DNA of 64,000 bases, taken from Microbacterium rhizomatis. Its GTDB lineage: Bacteria; Actinomycetota; Actinomycetes; Actinomycetales; Microbacteriaceae. The position numbers were made by a program, and so were the translations under genes. The stretch is from the NCBI RefSeq assembly GCF_008710745.1, contig NZ_VYSA01000002.1, positions 992,001-1,056,000 on the forward strand, in the 5' to 3' direction. The notes beneath the pieces were generated by a model, which searched no databases, had not been told where the DNA came from, and saw only the letters and a list, made by a program, of their open reading frames with translations. This document shows positions 53,638-62,132 of the stretch, piece by piece. Each line of letters begins with the position of its first letter. Within the stretch, counting starts at the first letter, position 1.

Positions 53638-54606
53638 ATGACCGACTACACCTCGTTCGACGTCGCGCACATCGGCAACGTCGAACTGCTGACGCCCACG
53701 TTCGACAAGAGCCTGTGGTTCTTCCGCGATCTGCTGGCGATGCGCGTCGTCGCCGAATCGGGCGATTCCGTCTACCTCCGCACGTGGGACGAGTACCAGC
53801 GGTACACGATCAAGCTCACCGCGTCGGCCGCGGCAGGCGTCGGGCGCACGACGTTCCGCACCTCCAGCCAGGAGGCCCTCGAACGCCGAGTCGCCGCCAT
53901 CGACGGCTTCGGCCTCGGCGAGGGCTGGATCGACGGCGAGGAGGGCACCGGCCCGACCTACGCGTTCCGCGATCCCGACGGGCACGCGATGGGGATCTAC
54001 TACGAGACCGAGCGATACGTGGCGACCGACGACAAGCCCGCGCTCAAGAATCAGGCGTCCGCGTTTCCGGGCCGAGGGGTCAACGCTCGACGCCTCGACC
54101 ACATCAACTACCTCGCGAAGGATGTCGTGGCCAACGGCGAATTCATCGCCGCCGCCCTCGGCGGACGCGAGAGCGAGCGGATCAAGATCGACACGGCCGA
54201 GGGCGAGCCCGCCGCGTACGCGGCGTGGTGGTTCCACTTCAACAACAAGTCGTACGACGTCGTCTACTCCGATGACTGGACCAAGCACGGCAACCGGCTG
54301 CACCACATCGCCTTCGCCCCCGACACCCGCGAAGACATTCTCAAGGCGGCCGACATCTTCCTCGAGAACGGCATCTACATCGAGTCGGGGCCGCACAAGC
54401 ACGCGATCAACCAGACGTTCTTCCTCTACGTGTGGGAGCCCGGCGGCAACCGCATCGAGTTCGCCAACGCCGGCGCCCGCCTCCTGCTCGATCCCGATCA
54501 GCCCGTCGTGGAGTGGACGGCGGAGGAGCGCAAGAAGGGCCAGGCGTGGGGCATGAAGACGATCGAGAGCTTCCACACGCACGGAACACCGCTCGTCGAG
54601 CAGTAA
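53638..54606 (+). CDS. Type I (VOC) extradiol ring-cleavage dioxygenase
   Basis: A 322-residue two-domain vicinal-oxygen-chelate dioxygenase related to catechol 2,3-dioxygenase. The iron ligands are H155 (RLDHINYL), H222/H223 (RLHHIAF) and E274 (GNRIEF), with a further active-site histidine in SGPHKHAINQT. In known gallate and protocatechuate meta pathways the ring is opened by unrelated type II LigAB/DesB/GalA enzymes, none of which is present here. Placed directly after galBCD, this enzyme probably supplies their substrate from gallate, 3-O-methylgallate or protocatechuate. GGAGGAACCCGA precedes the ATG. Confidence 0.88.
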   Translation: MTDYTSFDVAHIGNVELLTPTFDKSLWFFRDLLAMRVVAESGDSVYLRTWDEYQRYTIKLTASAAAGVGRTTFRTSSQEALERRVAAIDGFGLGEGWIDGEEGTGPTYAFRDPDGHAMGIYYETERYVATDDKPALKNQASAFPGRGVNARRLDHINYLAKDVVANGEFIAAALGGRESERIKIDTAEGEPAAYAAWWFHFNNKSYDVVYSDDWTKHGNRLHHIAFAPDTREDILKAADIFLENGIYIESGPHKHAINQTFFLYVWEPGGNRIEFANAGARLLLDPDQPVVEWTAEERKKGQAWGMKTIESFHTHGTPLVEQ

Positions 54607-54618
54607 GACGCCATATGG

Positions 54619-54649
54619 GTTTACAGGTAAACAGGACTGAACGTACACT
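54619..54649 (+). promoter_or_regulatory. Promoter with overlapping operator before the aldehyde dehydrogenase
   Basis: GTTTAC-AG-GTAAAC (54619-54632) is a perfect palindrome that overlaps the likely -35 box TTTACA (54620-54625); TACACT at 54644-54649 is the -10 box, 18 bases away. A regulator bound here would block the promoter, so the dehydrogenase is probably controlled separately from galBCD. Confidence 0.55.
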
Positions 54650-54705
54650 CGACGCGAGCGGGTAGCCGCTCTTGTCAGAACCCGAACCAGACATCGACGC
54701 AACAC

Positions 54706-54758
54706 AGCCATCAGGGCAACAGAGCCATGAGGGCAAATAGAGCAATCAGGGCAAACAC
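54706..54758 (+). repeat. 17-18-base tandem repeat in the dehydrogenase leader
   Basis: AGCCATCAGGGCAACAG, AGCCATGAGGGCAAATAG and AGCAATCAGGGCAAACA follow one another in the untranslated leader between the promoter at 54620 and the ATG at 54778. The repeats contain no stem and only weak ribosome-site character (AGGGCA); their role is unknown. Confidence 0.55.
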
Positions 54759-54777
54759 AGAGAGGTGCTTGATCTTC

Positions 54778-56265
54778 ATGAGTGGAACATTGGAGACAGT
54801 CCGCACAGGACTGTACATCGGAGGCGAGGAGCGTTTCACCGACGCCACCCTCGACATCGCAGACCCCGGCAAGCCGGGTGTCATCGTCGGCCGCGCCGCG
54901 GCGGCGAGCACAAAGGACGTGGACGACGCGATCGCCGCAGCCAAGGGAGCCTTCCCCGCGTGGTCGGCGCTCAGCGCGACCGAACGCGCTGCCAAGATGG
55001 CCGAGGCCATCGCCGGCATCGCGGACGATCGCGATGAGGATGCGGCGATCCTGTCGCAGGAGAACGGCAAGATCCGCTTCGAGTCGTGGGTCGACGCGCT
55101 CGTGTTCGAGATCCGCTGGAACCTCGCGCTCATGATCGCCGACGAGGTCGACACCGGAAAGGTGCTGCCGGTGGCCCCCGGCATCCCCGTCGAGACCACC
55201 GTCGCCTACCAGCCTCTCGGGGTCGTGACCGTCATCGTTCCGTTCAACTGGCCCATCGCGATCCTCGGCGCCGCCCTTCCCCACGCGCTGCTCGCCGGCA
55301 ACACCGCGATCGTCAAGCCGCCGCCGTCGGCGCCGCTGGCCACGACCCGTGTCGTGCAGCGCATCGCGGAGAAGCTGCCGGCCGGGGTGCTGAACGTCGT
55401 CACCGGCAAGGACGCCGACATGCCCGCCCTGATCTCGAGCGACGACATCGCCAAGGTCTGCTTCACGGGTTCGGTGAACGGCGGCAAGCGCATCATGGAG
55501 ATGGCCTCGAAGTCGCTCACCCGCGTGACCCTCGAGCTCGGCGGAAACGACGCGGCGATCTTCCTCGAGGACGCGATCCTCGACGACGCGCACCTCGACC
55601 GCATCTACGCCGCGGTGTTCGACACCACAGGCCAGATCTGCATGAACGCCAAGCGGCTGTACGTGCACCGCTCACGCCTGGACGAGCTGGTCGACGGCAT
55701 CGCCGCCCGCCTCGACAAGGCCGTGATCGGCTACGGCCTCGACGAGGGCACCACGATGGGCCCGCTGCACTCGCCCGTGCAGAAGGCCTTCGTCGCCGAC
55801 ATCATCCAGGAGGCGAAGGATGCCGGCGCCGACGTGCGCGAGTACGGCGAGCTTCCGGGCGGCGACCTCGCGGGCGGCAACTTCCTGCGGCCCGCCATCG
55901 TGGTCGATCCCGACCCGTCGCTGCGCGTGGTCACCCAGGAGCAGTTCGGCCCCGTCATCCCGATCATCCCCTTCGACACGGAGGACGAGGCGATCGCCGC
56001 GGCCAACGACACGTGGGGCGGCCTGTGCGGCTCGGTGTGGACCGCTGATGTGGATGCCGCGAACCGCGTCGGAAGCCAGCTCGTCTGCGGATACGTCTGG
56101 GTCAACGACCACGGCGCGACCCGTCTGGACCTGCGCGCGCCGTTCGGCGGCATGAAGCAGTCCGGCTTCGGGCGCGAGCAGGGCATCGAGGGCATCCGCG
56201 CCTTCCAGGACACCCGGTCGATCGCCCACATCGACGCCGCGGCCCTCGCGGCACAGGCGCACTGA
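54778..56265 (+). CDS. NAD(P)-dependent aldehyde dehydrogenase
   Basis: A 495-residue aldehyde dehydrogenase with oxyanion N157 (VPFNWPI), general base E253 (LELGGND) and nucleophile C288 (TGQICMNAKRL). It could oxidise an aromatic aldehyde or the semialdehyde made by the extradiol dioxygenase; the family alone does not tell. An in-frame ATG at 54727 would put the leader repeats into the protein, so I chose 54778, which gives the normal N-terminus. It has its own promoter. Confidence 0.88.
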   Translation: MSGTLETVRTGLYIGGEERFTDATLDIADPGKPGVIVGRAAAASTKDVDDAIAAAKGAFPAWSALSATERAAKMAEAIAGIADDRDEDAAILSQENGKIRFESWVDALVFEIRWNLALMIADEVDTGKVLPVAPGIPVETTVAYQPLGVVTVIVPFNWPIAILGAALPHALLAGNTAIVKPPPSAPLATTRVVQRIAEKLPAGVLNVVTGKDADMPALISSDDIAKVCFTGSVNGGKRIMEMASKSLTRVTLELGGNDAAIFLEDAILDDAHLDRIYAAVFDTTGQICMNAKRLYVHRSRLDELVDGIAARLDKAVIGYGLDEGTTMGPLHSPVQKAFVADIIQEAKDAGADVREYGELPGGDLAGGNFLRPAIVVDPDPSLRVVTQEQFGPVIPIIPFDTEDEAIAAANDTWGGLCGSVWTADVDAANRVGSQLVCGYVWVNDHGATRLDLRAPFGGMKQSGFGREQGIEGIRAFQDTRSIAHIDAAALAAQAH

Positions 56266-57479
56266 CGATCCCCGCACCCACCGACGAAGCAGGCGCGACG
56301 ACGAGCTCGTCGCGCCTGCTTCTCGCGGTCGCGGTGCTGCTCATCGCGCTCAACCTCCGACCGACGATCACCGGGGTCGGCCCGCTGCTCTCGCAGATCT
56401 CGGCCACGCTCGGCACCACCGAGGCGGCCCTGGGTGCTCTGGCTGCCGTGCCGCTCATCGCCTTCGCGGTCATCTCACCGTTGGCACACGGGCTGAGCGC
56501 CCGATTCGGCATCCCCCGCACCGTGCTGTGGTCGCTCCTCCTGCTCGGCGCCGGCACCGTGGTGCGATCGCTCCCGGGTCTCGTCGCCAACCTGTGGGTG
56601 GGCACGGCGCTGATCGGAGCATCCATCGCCATCGTGAACGTCCTCATGCCGGCCGTGATCAAACGTGATTTCGCCGACCGCGTGCCGGTGATGACCGCGG
56701 TGTTCACGGCCTGTCTGTCGGGAATGGGCGCGGTGGCGTCGGGGATCGTCGTGCCGATCTCGCTGATCCCGGTCGGCGGCGAGGCGCTCGGGTGGCAGGC
56801 GGCGCTGCTCTGGACCGGCGCCCTCCTCCCCTTCGCCGTCGTCGCCTGGATGCTGTCGATGCGCCGTCAGCCGCGTCACGAGAAGCCTGCGCAGCGCACC
56901 GCCGCCGTGGGCATCTGGCGCGACGGGCTGGCCTGGCAGGTGCTGCTCTACATGGGCCTTCAGTCGATGACCTTCTACATGCTCGTGACCTGGTTCGCAC
57001 CCATCGCGCAGTCGCTCGGCCGGAGCGAGGTCGTCGCCGGCATAGACGTCATGGTCTACCAGCTGTTCTGCTTCGGCGGATCCCTGGTCGTGCCGCTCCT
57101 GCTGCGCGGGCGGTTCGGTCGCTACGCGGCGGCGTGCATCCCCGCGCTCACGCTCCTCGGGATCCTCGGTCTCATCGTTGTCCCGGACCTCTTCACGGTA
57201 TGGGCGATCGTCTGCGGAATCGGGTGCGGCGCGGCGCTCGGCATGTCGCTGAGCCTGTTCAGCCTGCGTGCCCGGACCCATCAGGCGGCGAGCGCCCTAT
57301 CGGGCATGGCGCAGTCGGGCGGCTACCTCATCGCCGCGGCGGGCCCGATCCTGTTCGGCTCGCTCGTCACGCTGAGCGGCGGGTGGCTCGCCTCGCTGAT
57401 CCTCGTCGCGTTCGTGCTGACCGGACAGCTGGCCGTCGGCCTGTTCGTCGGCCGTGACCGCCACGTCCTCGACTCCTGA
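56262..57479 (+). CDS. MFS transporter, CynX/NimT family
   Basis: A 405-residue protein with 12 predicted helices; LLIALNLRPTITGVGPLL in helix 1 and the RxPxxxVLWSLLLLGAG region are typical of CynX-like transporters, some of which move small organic acids or nitroimidazoles. The nearest ordinary start (GTG 56334) would cut into helix 1. The frame extends to a CTG at 56262 that overlaps the dehydrogenase stop (CTGA) just as GTGA/ATGA overlaps do elsewhere here, giving the sequence TIPAPTDEAGATTSSSRLLLAVAV before helix 1. A CTG start is therefore proposed. Confidence 0.75.
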   Translation: MTIPAPTDEAGATTSSSRLLLAVAVLLIALNLRPTITGVGPLLSQISATLGTTEAALGALAAVPLIAFAVISPLAHGLSARFGIPRTVLWSLLLLGAGTVVRSLPGLVANLWVGTALIGASIAIVNVLMPAVIKRDFADRVPVMTAVFTACLSGMGAVASGIVVPISLIPVGGEALGWQAALLWTGALLPFAVVAWMLSMRRQPRHEKPAQRTAAVGIWRDGLAWQVLLYMGLQSMTFYMLVTWFAPIAQSLGRSEVVAGIDVMVYQLFCFGGSLVVPLLLRGRFGRYAAACIPALTLLGILGLIVVPDLFTVWAIVCGIGCGAALGMSLSLFSLRARTHQAASALSGMAQSGGYLIAAAGPILFGSLVTLSGGWLASLILVAFVLTGQLAVGLFVGRDRHVLDS

Positions 57480-57563
57480 CCCCCACTCTTCTTCACGCCT
57501 CGACCCTCCCGCCCCCCGCACACGCCGAACCACCCCCTTAGCGCCGAACCGCCCCCTCGCGGC

Positions 57564-57639
57564 CGCACAACACAAGGTTGGCTCGACAACACAGGGTTGG
57601 CTCGACAACACAGGGTTGGCCGCGCAACACAGGGGGGCT
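57564..57639. repeat. 19-base tandem repeat between convergent genes
   Basis: CGACAACACAGGGTTGGCT and close variants are repeated four times (57564, 57584, 57603, 57622). The units contain no palindrome and no spacer-repeat pattern, so this is not a CRISPR array. It fills the 209-base gap between the MFS and aldehyde dehydrogenase genes, which otherwise holds only a C-rich tract. Confidence 0.65.
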
Positions 57640-57688
57640 CGACGGGAAAGGGCGGGTCGGCGACGACGAATGCCGAGGCCGAACGGGG

Positions 57689-59176
57689 TCAGAGCGGGTA
57701 CTGGCCGGGCTCGCGGCGCATCGTGATCCAGCGCGTCTCGGTGAAGGCGTCGATGTTGGCCTGCGCGCCGCCGTGCCGCGAGCCGGTCCCCGACGAACCC
57801 GTGCCGCCGAACGGAGCGTTCGCCTCGTCGTTGACCGTCTGGTCGTTGATGTGAACGATGCCGGTCGGGATCTGCTGCGCCATCTCGAGTCCTGCGAACA
57901 CATCCGCCGTCACGATGCCGAGCGACAGTCCGTATTCGGTCTCGGATGCGAGCGCGACAGCCTCGTCATCGGTGGCGAACGACACGACGGATGCCACGGG
58001 CCCGAACACCTCGTCGCAGTATGCGGCGGCATCCCTCGGCGTGTGGGCCAAGACCGTGGGACGGTAGAAGAGGCCCTCGTACGTTCCGCCCGCGCGCAGC
58101 TCGGCGCCCTGGGCCACCGCATCCTGCACCAGCGTGTGCACGCGGTCGCGCTGCACCTCGTCGATGAGCGGACCGAGGTGCACCTGGCCGGCCGCAGGAT
58201 CGCCGACATGCATCGACTCGGCCTTCGCCGCGAGCTTGTCGACATACTCGTCGAACAGCGACTCGTGCACGATGTGCCGGCCGACCGTCATGCAGATCTG
58301 CCCCTGGTGGAGGAAGGCGCCCCACGTGGCCAGATTGACGGCCTTGTCGACGTCGGCGTCGCTCCGGACGATGTAGGCGGAGTTGCCGCCGAGCTCCAAG
58401 TGCGCGCGAGTGAGATGGCGTCCGGCCGCCTCACCCACCGCGCGCCCCGCGCGCGTCGAGCCGGTGAACGCGATCACCCGCACGCGCGGATCCGCGATCA
58501 TCGCCTCACCGACCTCCGCGCCGCCCGGGACGAGCTGGAGGAGGCCGGCGGGCAGACCCGCCTCTTCGAAGATCCGCACCATAGAGACGCCGCCGGTGAT
58601 GACCGTGCGCGGGTCGGGCTTGAGCAGCACGGCGTTGCCGAGCGCCAGCGCCGGGGCCACGGCCCGGATGCCGAGGATCAGCGGCACGTTGAAGGGTGAG
58701 ATCACACCGACGACCCCGACCGGGATCTGCTGGGCCAGCGAGAGACGCGGCTCCTCACTCGACAGGATCGAGCCCCGGGGCGCGGAGGGAAGAGCGGATG
58801 CCTCGTAGCACTCGGATGCCGTGACGTGCAGCGCGAATCCGGCCAAGGGCGGGATGGCCCCGACCTCGCGGATGTTCCAGCCGCCGATCTCGTCGGCGTA
58901 CTGCTCCCAGAGCTGCCCCGCCCGGCGCAGCACGGCGGACCGGGCAGGGTGCGGCAGTGCCGCCCACTCCTTCTGCGCACGTGCGGCGCCCTCGGCCGCG
59001 CGCGTGACATCCGCGGCGTCCGCGATCCCCACCATCGCGAGCGTCTCCCCCGTCGCGGGCTCGATCGAGGGGATCTCTCCCCCGCCGCCGGTCACCCATT
59101 CGCCGTCGATGAAGATGCGGCCGGCGAAGACCTCCGCGTCCAGAAGAGTGGCGGCGTTGTCGGTGAGGATGCTCAT
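57689..59176 (-). CDS. Benzaldehyde/vanillin-type aldehyde dehydrogenase
   Basis: A 495-residue aldehyde dehydrogenase of the XylC/Vdh branch: the oxyanion loop reads SPFNVPLILGIRAVAPALALGNAVLLKPDPRT (N163), base E261 (LELGGNS), nucleophile C295 (HQGQICMTVGRH), and FGGTGSSGTGSRHGG near the end is typical of benzaldehyde and vanillin dehydrogenases. It could make vanillate or protocatechuate from the aldehyde and so feed the O-demethylases. GGAGT five bases upstream sets the start at 59176. Confidence 0.87.
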   Translation of the reverse strand: MSILTDNAATLLDAEVFAGRIFIDGEWVTGGGGEIPSIEPATGETLAMVGIADAADVTRAAEGAARAQKEWAALPHPARSAVLRRAGQLWEQYADEIGGWNIREVGAIPPLAGFALHVTASECYEASALPSAPRGSILSSEEPRLSLAQQIPVGVVGVISPFNVPLILGIRAVAPALALGNAVLLKPDPRTVITGGVSMVRIFEEAGLPAGLLQLVPGGAEVGEAMIADPRVRVIAFTGSTRAGRAVGEAAGRHLTRAHLELGGNSAYIVRSDADVDKAVNLATWGAFLHQGQICMTVGRHIVHESLFDEYVDKLAAKAESMHVGDPAAGQVHLGPLIDEVQRDRVHTLVQDAVAQGAELRAGGTYEGLFYRPTVLAHTPRDAAAYCDEVFGPVASVVSFATDDEAVALASETEYGLSLGIVTADVFAGLEMAQQIPTGIVHINDQTVNDEANAPFGGTGSSGTGSRHGGAQANIDAFTETRWITMRREPGQYPL

Positions 59177-59235
59177 GGGTGACTCCTTCGTCTGGTGGTG
59201 CGTCGGGTTGGTTCGTCTGTTCGTTCGCTCGGCGG

Positions 59236-60162
59236 CTAGACGGATGCGCTGCGCGAGAGGCGCTGCGCGCGCCGGCCCACGGTGCTCATCGACCACCCGC
59301 GCTGGATGACCCGCATCGCGTCGGCAGCGAGCGCCCCTCCATCGTCGTACGGCGCCCGCCAGATCGCCAGCATGTCGGCAGCGAACGGGGGAAGGATCGA
59401 CCGGGTGAACGCCTCGACCCCCCATCGGCCGTCGTATCCGTCGTCCAGCGCCGCCCGCACGACCTCGGCGATGGGCACGGCGCCGGTCTCGAGCATCCCG
59501 CGCCCGGACTGGCCGAGCTCGAGGAACGCGAGCCTGGGCAGCGCGGTCCGGATCGCCTCGGCGATGTCGGACTCCTCCACCGCCATGTGGAACGTGTCGA
59601 GATGGATGCGCAGGTGCGGCGATCCGCTCAGCTCCACGAAGTCCATCGCCTGGGCCGCGGTGTTGAGGAGCGAGGTCTCGTACCGGTTGAGGACCTCGAA
59701 CGTCATGGCGACACCGCGATCATGCGCGTAGTCGGCGACGGCTCCCACCTCGCGGGCGGCACGTTCGACCGCGGCCAGCGGAGTGGCTGTTCCGGGCGGC
59801 CCGAACGGCCCGTAGGGCACGCCGTTCATCTGGTCGCCGCCGAGCTCGACGGTGAGATCGACCACGGCACGCAGGACGGCCGCGCCGGCGGCCCGCTCGG
59901 CCGGATCGGCGGATGAGACGTCCGCCGACCCGCCCTGGCCCCCGGCGATCGTGATGGGCGCCACGCCGTGGTCGGCGAAGATCGCGCGGAGGAGCCGCGC
60001 ATCCGTGGCCGCCGGGTCGAGCGGGGGAAGGACCACGCGCGTATACCCGTGCCCGGCGAGCAGATCGAGCGCCGCGGGAAGGTCGCCGGCGCCGGCGTCG
60101 GGCAGCAGCACGTTGAGGTGGCAGGCGACGTCGAGGTTCGGACGGAGCGGTTCGAGTGTCAT
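59236..60162 (-). CDS. Sugar-phosphate isomerase/epimerase-like TIM-barrel protein
   Basis: A 308-residue xylose-isomerase-like TIM barrel. The metal ligands are seen in MTFEVLNRYE, HLDTFHMAVEE and WGVEAF, in the order E, D/H, E of tagatose-3-epimerase-type proteins. It sits between an aldehyde dehydrogenase, an SDR and a ribose-type ABC importer, so a sugar or polyol substrate is likely. Confidence 0.8.
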   Translation of the reverse strand: MTLEPLRPNLDVACHLNVLLPDAGAGDLPAALDLLAGHGYTRVVLPPLDPAATDARLLRAIFADHGVAPITIAGGQGGSADVSSADPAERAAGAAVLRAVVDLTVELGGDQMNGVPYGPFGPPGTATPLAAVERAAREVGAVADYAHDRGVAMTFEVLNRYETSLLNTAAQAMDFVELSGSPHLRIHLDTFHMAVEESDIAEAIRTALPRLAFLELGQSGRGMLETGAVPIAEVVRAALDDGYDGRWGVEAFTRSILPPFAADMLAIWRAPYDDGGALAADAMRVIQRGWSMSTVGRRAQRLSRSASV

Positions 60163-60181
60163 GCGCGGCTCGGTCCGCCGG

Positions 60182-60961
60182 TCAGAATGTGGGCAGGTCG
60201 AGACGCTGCTTGAACACGGAGTAGCCGTCGTCGACGCTGACCACCGTGCCGTTGATGACGTTCGCCTCGTCGGAGGCGAGGAAGGCCACCACGTTCGCGA
60301 TCTCTTCGGGCTCGGTCATCTTGTTGCGCAGCTGCTCGGCGGCGAAGGTCGCCTTGAGCTCGTCGCTGAACTGGTTGATGATGGGCGTGCCGACCCGGCC
60401 GGGAGTGATGGCGACGGCGCGGACGCCGAACTGGGCGAGTTCGTATGCGGCCGAGCGCGTGAACGAGATCACGGCGGCTTTGGCCGCGCTGTAGGTGAAC
60501 GACAGCTCGGCCGCCTGCTCGCCGTAGATCGACGACGTGCTGATGATCACTCCGCCCGTGCCCTGGTCGCGGAACTGTCGTCCTGCCGCCAGGATGCCGT
60601 AGTAGACGCCGTCCTGATCGATGCGGATCATGGGCGCGTAGTCGACCGCCGGGTCGTGATCGAGGAGCGGTTTTCCGCCGGCGATCCCGGCGTTGTTGAA
60701 GATCACGTCGAGCTTGCCGAATACGGCGACGGCGTGCGCGACGGCCGCTTCGACCGCCGCGAAGTCCGAGACGTCCACCTGAACGGCCGAGACGGGGGCT
60801 GATGCGCTCGTGGTGAACTCGTCGGCCACCGCCTGCGCGGCAGCCAGGTTGATGTCGGCGACCACGACGCGGGCACCCTCTTGCACGAATTTGCGAACGG
60901 TGGCGTAGCCGATCCCGCTCGCGCCACCGGTGATGATGGCGACCTTGCCTTCGAGGCGCAT
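60182..60961 (-). CDS. Short-chain dehydrogenase/reductase
   Basis: A 259-residue classical SDR: TGGASGIG cofactor motif at residues 11-18, NNAG, catalytic serine in ISTSSIYG and YSAAK. The C-terminus NGTVVSVDDGYSVFKQ is typical of sugar or secondary-alcohol dehydrogenases. It lies downstream of the sugar importer and upstream of the epimerase-like gene, suggesting oxidation of the imported sugar or polyol. Confidence 0.88.
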   Translation of the reverse strand: MRLEGKVAIITGGASGIGYATVRKFVQEGARVVVADINLAAAQAVADEFTTSASAPVSAVQVDVSDFAAVEAAVAHAVAVFGKLDVIFNNAGIAGGKPLLDHDPAVDYAPMIRIDQDGVYYGILAAGRQFRDQGTGGVIISTSSIYGEQAAELSFTYSAAKAAVISFTRSAAYELAQFGVRAVAITPGRVGTPIINQFSDELKATFAAEQLRNKMTEPEEIANVVAFLASDEANVINGTVVSVDDGYSVFKQRLDLPTF

Positions 60962-61065
60962 GGCGAACTTCTTCCTTGATCGAGGGGGACGGTCGGATCA
61001 GACAGTCCGATGGAACCCGTGGGGCGGGAGGACTCCCGCCCCACGGGCGAACGAGCTTCGTACTG

Positions 61066-62058
61066 CTAGCCGGCGAGCTTGTCCGACGGCGTGATGGTGC
61101 TGGCGTTGCTCTTGTCGACGAGGGTCGTGGAGACCGCGTCGAAGTTCTTCGCCGGCATCGTGCCGTCCTTCTGGTATGCCGTCATCGCCGCCATGAGAGT
61201 GTCGAGGATCTGCGGCCAGGGCTGCTCGACCGTTGCGAGGAAGGCGCCGCCCGCCTCGATCTGCGAGATGGCCTCACTGGTGGCATCCACGCCCGTGACC
61301 TTGGCCGACGAACCGGCCTCGGTCACGGCCTGCGCGGCGCCGAGGGCGGCGTCATCCCAGCCGACCCACACGGCGTCGAGGCCGTTCGGGTGCGCCGAGA
61401 GGTAATCGGCCACCAGGGCGAGCGCCTCGGTACGGCCCGTGGCGGGCGACTTGACCTTCTGGATGTCGCCGCCGGCGATCGTGGCGCCCGCATCGGTGAA
61501 GGCCTTCTCCGCCAGGCTCGCCCGCAGCCGGATGCCGGGGTGCGGGTCGTGACCGATGACCATGACGGTCTTGCCCTTGAGGCCGCCGATGGCCTTGTCG
61601 AGGGCACCGACGGTCTGGTCGACGATCCCCTGCTGGTCGGTCGTGACATTCAGGGCGAACGCGTCGTTCGCCTCGGTGGCGCTGTCCATCGCGAACATCG
61701 GGATGCCGGCATCCTTCGCCGCCGTCACGATCGAGCCGATCGAGGCCACATCGGTGTAGCCGTCGAAGATCGCGTCGGCGCCCTGGCCGATCGCGCTCTC
61801 GACCTGCGGGTTCATCTTCTGGAAGTCGAAGTCGCCCTGGATCATCGTGAGGTCCCAGCCGGCTTCCTTCGCCTTCTCGGTGACGGCCTTGACCCACCAG
61901 GCGCCCACCGGGGTCTGGTTGCCCGATGTGAAGGCGATGACTTTGAACGGCTTGCTCGAATCGCCGCCGCCGCTGCTCGAGCCACCCGTCGAGCATCCGG
62001 TCAGTGCGAGCGCGGCAACGGCCGCGACGGCCAACGCCGCCTTGATTCTGGGTCGCAT
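61066..62058 (-). CDS. Ribose-type ABC transporter substrate-binding lipoprotein
   Basis: A 330-residue RbsB-family binding protein with a signal peptide and lipobox LALTGC (C22), then a glycine/serine linker and the fold start FKVIAFTSGNQTPVGAWWVKAV. GIPMFAMDSATEAND and the late AKVTGVDATSEAISQI fit sugar binding. GGAGTTAAC precedes the ATG. The ligand is unknown. Confidence 0.9.
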   Translation of the reverse strand: MRPRIKAALAVAAVAALALTGCSTGGSSSGGGDSSKPFKVIAFTSGNQTPVGAWWVKAVTEKAKEAGWDLTMIQGDFDFQKMNPQVESAIGQGADAIFDGYTDVASIGSIVTAAKDAGIPMFAMDSATEANDAFALNVTTDQQGIVDQTVGALDKAIGGLKGKTVMVIGHDPHPGIRLRASLAEKAFTDAGATIAGGDIQKVKSPATGRTEALALVADYLSAHPNGLDAVWVGWDDAALGAAQAVTEAGSSAKVTGVDATSEAISQIEAGGAFLATVEQPWPQILDTLMAAMTAYQKDGTMPAKNFDAVSTTLVDKSNASTITPSDKLAG

Positions 62059-62132
62059 GTTAACTCCTTTGTTGTGATTGCGTTTTCTTGGAGAGTCCGG
62101 TCGGTGCCGGCTCGTGGGGAGGACGGAAGCCG

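Noticed and set aside
54727..54777. Upstream ATG as start of the dehydrogenase
   Set aside because: It would add 17 residues from the tandem repeat, which is absent from the family; the ATG at 54778 gives the normal start.
52744..55668. A 974-codon open frame on the minus strand across galD, the dioxygenase and the dehydrogenase
   Set aside because: It is antisense to three well-supported genes, its composition is that of a GC-rich shadow frame (Arg/Asp/Val-rich without domains), and it has no ribosome site.
57564..57639. Possible CRISPR array
   Set aside because: The 19-base units touch each other without spacers and there are no cas genes.
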